Below the pieces are notes generated by a model. That model ran no database searches and was not told the origin of the DNA. It saw only the letters and a list, made by a program, of their open reading frames with translations. From CAYXDO01 sp964463485 (GTDB lineage: Bacteria; Myxococcota; Kuafuiibacteriia; Kuafuiibacteriales; Kuafuiibacteriaceae), in the NCBI GenBank assembly GCA_964463485.1, contig CAYXDO010000195.1, positions 1 to 19,266 of the forward strand: a stretch of DNA of 19,266 bases. Direction: 5' to 3'. Positions 15,048 to 19,266 of the stretch are shown one piece after another; position 1 is the stretch's first letter; each line of letters opens with the position of its first letter. The translations under genes and the position numbers were made by a program.

Positions 15048-15061
15048 GCTGTCGAGACTAT

Positions 15062-15283
15062 CTATTCTTCGCAGACCTGGAAGCAGCCGTCCTCCAGCGT
15101 TCCCCAAGAAATCGCCCTCGCGACTCCCGACCTTCCAGCGGCCGAGCTCGCAGTGTGTAGCGCCCCGTGCCGAACCCGTGCTACACCAACCGAGTGAAAG
15201 GGAGCATTCACGCCCGACTCGACGAGGAGAAGGCACCATTCGGTGCGCTGAAGCGTACGACCGGCGAGACTGAGTCCTCGCAT
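15062..15283 (-). other. Possible small gene or decayed gene end in an intergenic gap
   Basis: The 288-bp gap between the Kelch gene and lipoprotein C contains a minus-strand frame of 73 codons from ATG 15283. It ends in a protein-like stretch with regular Cys and Gly, GTLEDGCFQVCEE. It has no ribosome site, no recognisable domain and may be chance, a small secreted-type peptide, or a remnant of a larger Cys-rich protein. The rest of the gap shows only the inverted repeat at 15155-15186. Confidence 0.2.
15155..15186. repeat. Inverted repeat in the gap after the Kelch gene
   Basis: GTGTAGC (15155-15161) and GCTACAC (15180-15186) are perfect 7-bp arms with an 18-nt GC-rich spacer. It lies 108 bp after the Kelch stop and about 150 bp before lipoprotein C. 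It may be a weak hairpin terminator or an operator; there is no T-run. Confidence 0.4.
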
Positions 15284-15335
15284 GGTGATACCAGTCGGAA
15301 CCGCGCAGCATGACCTTCGATTCGGACTTCGAGGA

Positions 15336-16763
15336 ATGTCGAAGGGGGTGAAGCCCGCGCTTCGAAACGCTCGATTGAGCGCGCCTCGCCGGCGCTCCCT
15401 GCTTCGAACGCTCGTCGCCTGCTTCCACCTGCACGCGTGCTCGAAGATCGTTCCCATCCAGGTACCGCTCCCTGAAGAAATGGCGTTCGCTGCGCTGCGC
15501 TTCGACTCACCCAGCGCGTCCGTCCATACCGGCCTTGGCCGGACCACGCCCGACGGCCTGCGCTTCGAGATCGACGCGGAGCTCACCGAGGCTACTCTCG
15601 TCGAGCTGTCGGCCTTCACGTCCGGACGCCTCACGACAGCCGAGCTCTCGGACCCACCCCCGAGCCGGCTGGAGCCCGCCCGCTCGGGACGAGCCAACCT
15701 CCCACCCGCTAACTTGGAGCTCCGGGGCAGATGGAGTGGATCTGACTCACGGTTCGATCTCGACCCGGAACCACGGCCTGTCACCGCGTCCTACATGCCG
15801 ACTTGCCCGGAAGATCCTTGCGCGTCGATCTCGATCTCGACGCTGCGCCAGATCCCCGTGGCCGGCAACATCGTGACTACGTTCGTCGATGAGTCCGGAG
15901 ACGCTCCTCTGATCGTCACCAATGTCGGCGGCGTGCTCGAGCTTCGAGACGAAGTCGCAGTCCCCCTCGTCGAACTCTCCACGTCCACGCCCATTCAAGC
16001 CGCCGTCGGAAATGCAACTCACGGCTTGTGGGTCGTCACGTCCACCGGACTCGTGCACCTGAGTCGGACGTCGGGACTGCGGTCGCTCGCACCACGGCAA
16101 TCGGGCTCGGAGCCTCGAATGGCCCTCTCCGCTGGCCCCGAGCTCGAGCTCTTCATCGCGTCGAACACCCACGAGCTCGAGCGCTTCGACGGCTCGCGCC
16201 TTGAACGGATCGAGCTGGGTCTCGGTCTCGATCCCACTTCGACGAGCGATGTGGACGTCGAGTGGCTCGGGCCTGAGGAGGCCGTCGCGGTCTTCGCCGA
16301 CGCAGATGCAATCGTTCGCTTCGACCACGGGTCGATTTCAATCGACCGCTCCCTACGCGCACCCGCGGCTATCGCCTCCATTCCTGGGTTCGGGCTCGTC
16401 GTCGCGACGGAGACTCTCGTCGATCAACACAGCTCGGTCTATCACTTGCAGGATGGAGATTGGGATCCGCTGGAAAAGATCCCTTCGGAAGGCGTCATTT
16501 ATCGAACCCTGTGGCCCCTCGGGGGTGGCTTCCTCTTCGGAGGCTTCAGAGGAGCCTTGTTCTACTACTCCGTCGGATTGGGGACGTGCACCTTTCCGGC
16601 ACCGACCGCGGGAACGATCATGGACGTGACTCGAATCGGCGACCGACTCTTCTTCAGCACCGGCGATCGGCCGACCGTAGAGGCTCCGCTCCTCGAGCTC
16701 TCTCTGACCTTGAAGGACCTGCACCCAGGCTGCCGTGCCTACGCGCTCTCACAGCTCCGCTGA
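15336..16763 (+). CDS. Lipoprotein C of the paralogous beta-propeller-like family
   Basis: From ATG 15336 the product is 475 residues. An Arg-rich N-region and short hydrophobic stretch end in two possible lipobox cysteines, LVAC (Cys29) or LHAC (Cys35). The N-terminal domain (about 40-150) is the most divergent of the family. Near residues 154-160 the hinge reads CPEDPC, matching CREDPC in lipoprotein D. The remainder shows propeller-like strands and the family C-terminal signature IYRTLWPLGGGFLFGGFRG (near 395), followed by Y, then GTC, then PAPTAG. Envelope anchoring is inferred; there is no enzyme motif. The start is uncertain: GAGGA abuts ATG 15336 with no spacer but is well placed for GTG 15348, which also keeps the signal. 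It precedes the transglycosylase gene by 118 bp on the same strand, but that gene has its own sigma-54-type promoter. Confidence 0.75.
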   Translation: MSKGVKPALRNARLSAPRRRSLLRTLVACFHLHACSKIVPIQVPLPEEMAFAALRFDSPSASVHTGLGRTTPDGLRFEIDAELTEATLVELSAFTSGRLTTAELSDPPPSRLEPARSGRANLPPANLELRGRWSGSDSRFDLDPEPRPVTASYMPTCPEDPCASISISTLRQIPVAGNIVTTFVDESGDAPLIVTNVGGVLELRDEVAVPLVELSTSTPIQAAVGNATHGLWVVTSTGLVHLSRTSGLRSLAPRQSGSEPRMALSAGPELELFIASNTHELERFDGSRLERIELGLGLDPTSTSDVDVEWLGPEEAVAVFADADAIVRFDHGSISIDRSLRAPAAIASIPGFGLVVATETLVDQHSSVYHLQDGDWDPLEKIPSEGVIYRTLWPLGGGFLFGGFRGALFYYSVGLGTCTFPAPTAGTIMDVTRIGDRLFFSTGDRPTVEAPLLELSLTLKDLHPGCRAYALSQLR

Positions 16764-16772
16764 GCTCGCGGC

Positions 16773-16785
16773 CCGAATCGTTCGG
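16773..16785. promoter_or_regulatory. Short palindrome upstream of the second sigma-54 promoter
   Basis: CCGAA-TCG-TTCGG is a perfect 5-bp-arm palindrome centred about 101 bp before the start site predicted from the promoter at 16854-16869. A further imperfect inverted repeat, CGGTGAGG with CCTCAACCG, overlaps it at 16784-16809. The sequence is unlike the inverted repeat at 8789-8817; only the distance is similar. Confidence 0.3.
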
Positions 16786-16853
16786 TGAGGCTTCGGATCC
16801 TCAACCGATGATTCGTCGCACCTCCCTGCGGAGGAAAGGCTCGTCGGAGCTAG

Positions 16854-16869
16854 CGGCACGTTGCTTGCG
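16854..16869 (+). promoter_or_regulatory. Sigma-54 (-24/-12) promoter of the transglycosylase gene
   Basis: The sequence CGGCACG-N4-TTGCG has GG at 16855-16856 and GC at 16867-16868 with exactly 10 bp between. GGCACG and TTGC match the sigma-54 consensus fully; the flanking T and W positions do not. The predicted start, about 16880, lies 2 nt before ATG 16882, the same geometry as at 8880-8895. Confidence 0.7.
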
Positions 16870-16881
16870 AAGAGCACACTC

Positions 16882-17730
16882 ATGCGACCCACTCTCGCTT
16901 CCCTTCCCGGCAGAAGCTGGACCCCATACGGCGTCGGCAACTTCCCCGAGGATCGTCCGATCGCCGGCCCAGCGTTTGGCTTCGGAGCCAGCGACCACTT
17001 CGGAACCATCGGTGCTCAAAGCTCTCCGCTCGGACCCGTCGGGGGAGATCCTTCGCTCCTCATGTCGTGGCTGGGAGTGTTCCAGCAACTGGCTCAGCTC
17101 GCTCGGCAAATGCCGCAACAGGACTCTCCTCGAGGGAGTGGCATGTCCGCCCTGCGCGAGATGGGCCAACTCAGCAGCAGCCAACTCAGCAAAGACCAAC
17201 TCGGAAGTCGCGGAGAAGGAGGATTCGCGTCGACTCACGGGACGGCCCCGGTGCCCGCGCGCGCCTTGCCGGCGCTCTCGGAAAGCCCACCTACCGCTGC
17301 AGGATCTACCCAGAAAGCGACCTATCGTCCGAAGTCTGCCGAGGCCATCGAGCTCTTCAAAAAGGCCGCGCGGTCCGCCGGACTGCCCGAGTCCTGGGCC
17401 ACCGCGCCGGCGCTTCACAAGCTCCTCGCTCGCGAGTCCGGTGGCCAAGTCGGTCGGCCCAACTATACCTACGGCCGCCGGGCCAGCGACCCATCGAAGT
17501 GGCCGAGCATTCACCAGGAGCTGAAGAGCGGCCGACGCACCGCCGCTTCCACCGCGTCCGGCCTGGGGCAGCTCCTCCTGTCCAACGTGGACAAATACTA
17601 TCCGAGCGGTCGGCGGGGCATAGGTAACGCCCACGAGGAGGCCGTGGGTATGCTTCGCTATATCAAGGATCGCTACGGATCACCCGAGAATGCGTGGCGA
17701 CAGTACGGCCGAAACCACGAGGGGTACTGA
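16882..17730 (+). CDS. Lytic transglycosylase (SLT/lysozyme-like fold) without signal peptide
   Basis: From ATG 16882 the product is 282 residues. Residues 1-60 are Pro/Gly-rich and start MRPTLASLPGRSWTP; no Sec signal is visible. Residues 60-80 form a short amphipathic helix and 80-145 a Ser/Gln-rich linker. The C-terminal domain (about 150-282) is lysozyme-like. LLARESGGQVG contains the likely catalytic Glu185. SGLGQLLLSNVDKYYP (226-241) corresponds to the family's S-x-G-L-x-Q segment. YIKDRYGSPENAW (260-272) matches the helix typical of transglycosylases. It should cleave peptidoglycan glycan strands if it reaches the periplasm or a neighbouring cell. No ribosome site precedes the ATG; the sigma-54-type promoter predicts a leaderless transcript. 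An in-frame TTG at 16861 lies within the promoter and was rejected. It converges with lipoprotein D, with 11 bp between stops. Confidence 0.85.
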   Translation: MRPTLASLPGRSWTPYGVGNFPEDRPIAGPAFGFGASDHFGTIGAQSSPLGPVGGDPSLLMSWLGVFQQLAQLARQMPQQDSPRGSGMSALREMGQLSSSQLSKDQLGSRGEGGFASTHGTAPVPARALPALSESPPTAAGSTQKATYRPKSAEAIELFKKAARSAGLPESWATAPALHKLLARESGGQVGRPNYTYGRRASDPSKWPSIHQELKSGRRTAASTASGLGQLLLSNVDKYYPSGRRGIGNAHEEAVGMLRYIKDRYGSPENAWRQYGRNHEGY

Positions 17731-17741
17731 CTACGGACGCG

Positions 17742-19073
17742 TCACCCACCGACTCTTCGCGTCAGGACCGCCACCGCCGCGGGCCCTCCATCTTGTGAAT
17801 CCGAGCCCACGAGCACGGTCCCTGAAGCGCGAACGAGGAGCGTCCTCACCCCCGTCGGGATGGCATATAGCGGCGGGCAAAGGCCATGGTCGATCACGTA
17901 CTCTTGAATCGAATACTCACTCCCGATGAGAAAACCACCCGCGAGCGGAACGATGGCGCGCGCCCCGGACCCCAACTGCTCGTCGTGGAGCCTGAAGACA
18001 CCCTCGTGATCGTCATACAAGAGCCCGGTCTCGACGGTGCCCACCATCGTGCCCCACCCACGAAGGTAAGCCGCGGCGCTGCCTCCCTGACTCATCCGGC
18101 TGGGAGACTCATCGATGAGTTGGCCGGCCCGGAAACGCCAGATGATCGGATCGAGAGACCACACCACGACGACCTCCTCGGGCCCGACGCGCGCAAGGCC
18201 ACCTCGCCGGATATTACGGGCCACGGCAGAGCTGAGCTCGCTCGAAACGGTCGACCAATCCTGGCCCGAACGCCGGAGGAAGCTTCCGCGATCGGTCAGC
18301 GCGAATAGGCCCTCGCCAGTCGTCGAAGTCCCAGCCGTGATGTAACCGTAGACGTCATCGACGAACGGCGTCGCCGACTCCAGGATCAGCCCTCCCGCGT
18401 CGAGCCGCCCCCGAAAGACGTGATAAGCGCCGCCGAGCCACAACTGACCTCCTCCGTCGAGCGCCGCCGAACGAATGGCCTGAGTTGCGGGAACCAGGTC
18501 GACGGGAGCGACGTCACCCGACTCGTCGACGACGTAGACGTGCTGGTCATAAGTTCCAAGGAGGGCTCGACGGTCGGGGAGCTCGACGCTCCACGCGACT
18601 CCCTTTTTGGAACCCGATAGCTCGAACGCCTTCACGTCCCAGCCGGAACACGGGTCCTCTCGGCAGCCGCCGTCGACGCGCACACGGAACGACCGAACGA
18701 ACGGAGTCAATTCGGCTTCGGAGCCGAGCTCCGTCCACTCGAGGGAGTCGGGGCCCTCCGGGTCGAAGGTACCCGTGTACGATCGGTCCGGGCGCGCCTC
18801 GTCAAGGAGCGCGCACTCGCCAGGCGTGACCTCTCCGAACGGGAACGGAAACTCGTCAGGTCGGTTTCGTCGCTCCAAGATCGTGATGCGAGCGCTCGGA
18901 CCAACCGCGACCGTCAGCGACTCCTTGGCAGGGACAGCAAAGATGCGCTCGCCTTCGGACTCGATCGCCACGACGAGCTTGGAGTTCTCGTCGACGCCCT
19001 CGGGGTGAGTCAGCGTAAAACGCGACTCCGCACAACCAATCAGGGCGGCCATGACGGCGACCCGCCGCCGCAT
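17742..19073 (-). CDS. Lipoprotein D of the paralogous beta-propeller-like family
   Basis: From ATG 19073 the product is 443 residues. The start is well supported: GGGAGG lies 9 nt upstream, and a short lipoprotein signal MRRRVAVMAALIGC follows (Cys14). The N-terminal domain (about 15-130) ends in RSFRVRVDGG, resembling the end of lipoprotein A. The hinge CREDPCSGWDVKAFEL lies near 135-150. The rest has propeller-like strands and the C-terminal signature ARAIVPLAGGFLIGSEYS (near 377), followed by Y, then GLC, then PTG. No enzyme motif is visible. The gene converges with the transglycosylase gene, as lipoprotein B does with the C11 peptidase gene. A binding, sensing or protective role at the envelope is a guess. 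Confidence 0.82.
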   Translation of the reverse strand: MRRRVAVMAALIGCAESRFTLTHPEGVDENSKLVVAIESEGERIFAVPAKESLTVAVGPSARITILERRNRPDEFPFPFGEVTPGECALLDEARPDRSYTGTFDPEGPDSLEWTELGSEAELTPFVRSFRVRVDGGCREDPCSGWDVKAFELSGSKKGVAWSVELPDRRALLGTYDQHVYVVDESGDVAPVDLVPATQAIRSAALDGGGQLWLGGAYHVFRGRLDAGGLILESATPFVDDVYGYITAGTSTTGEGLFALTDRGSFLRRSGQDWSTVSSELSSAVARNIRRGGLARVGPEEVVVVWSLDPIIWRFRAGQLIDESPSRMSQGGSAAAYLRGWGTMVGTVETGLLYDDHEGVFRLHDEQLGSGARAIVPLAGGFLIGSEYSIQEYVIDHGLCPPLYAIPTGVRTLLVRASGTVLVGSDSQDGGPAAVAVLTRRVGG

Positions 19074-19266
19074 CTCACCGAACCTCCCGGCGCGAGCTCG
19101 AGGCTCGCTCCGAGCTTCCGGCGTACCCGCGCGCCTCCACGGCGCCACGATCGCACAGACCGCCGGGCGCAGGAAGAGCCCTGGCGCATGGACTGCGCGG
19201 ATTGAGGAAGTTGAATAGTCTCTTTCTCCCAAAGTTCGCGCACGATCTGGCAAGACTTTGGACGCG
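19074..19266. other. Upstream region of lipoprotein D
   Basis: This 193-bp end region holds the ribosome site of lipoprotein D (GGGAGG on the minus strand at 19083-19088, 9-nt spacer). I see no convincing promoter, repeat or gene. The frame upstream of ATG 19073 stays open on the minus strand but reads as Arg/Ala-rich filler. Confidence 0.5.

Noticed and set aside
15284..15784. Upstream extension of the minus-strand frame at 15062-15283
   Set aside because: This part lies antisense to lipoprotein C and reads as Ser/Arg-rich filler without a recognisable domain.
16801..17634. 277-codon minus-strand frame opposite the transglycosylase
   Set aside because: The plus strand carries an intact lysozyme-like domain with catalytic Glu; the antisense reading shows only Arg/Gly-rich filler.

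Overview
The window looks like chromosomal DNA of a myxobacterium, most plausibly a Polyangiales or Sandaracinus-like member of the Myxococcota. The reasons are the high GC content, frequent GTG and TTG starts, an FHA-domain sigma-54 activator, a transmembrane Hanks-type kinase, carboxypeptidase-regulatory-like and PEGA-like domains, many lipoproteins, a Kelch lipoprotein with a D/G-rich linker and a CGNG...CDD cysteine repeat, and dense packing on both strands. This assignment is inferred from content; no marker gene is present. I see no rRNA, tRNA, CRISPR array, transposase or integrase.

Left part (1-6815). A 13-bp tandem repeat enters from the left edge. It is followed by a membrane-anchored multi-domain protein ending in a PDZ-like domain and by a cytoplasmic SdiA-regulated-type beta-propeller. 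On the minus strand, a short lipoprotein and an FHA-sigma-54 activator follow each other and probably form one transcript. A PEGA-like membrane protein is divergent, only 9 bp from the lipoprotein start.

Centre (6928-11393). A transmembrane Ser/Thr kinase is divergent from a two-gene unit. That unit encodes an archaemetzincin-like zinc peptidase and a clostripain-family (C11) caspase-fold peptidase. The region between kinase and peptidase holds a strong sigma-54 promoter match and, about 100 bp upstream of the predicted start site, a perfect 8-bp inverted repeat.

Right part (11408-19266). Three full-length paralogous lipoproteins (B, C and D below) share an N-terminal domain, a conserved Cys-containing hinge and a C-terminal beta-propeller-like region. 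They are interspersed with a double-Kelch lipoprotein and a lytic transglycosylase. The transglycosylase has a second sigma-54 promoter match with the same geometry as the first: the -12 C lies 14 nt before the ATG, predicting an almost leaderless mRNA. The short lipoprotein at 5109-5573 is a fourth relative (A) that has only the N-terminal domain.

Working model (inference). The kinase could signal to the phosphothreonine-binding FHA domain of the sigma-54 activator. The activator would then switch on hydrolases (two peptidases and a peptidoglycan lyase) that lack Sec signals and carry Pro/Ser-rich N-termini. The paralogous lipoproteins, two of which converge on hydrolase genes with 11-14 bp gaps, could act at the envelope as receptors, delivery partners or protectors. 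A role in predation or programmed lysis would fit. Nothing in the sequence proves the circuit.
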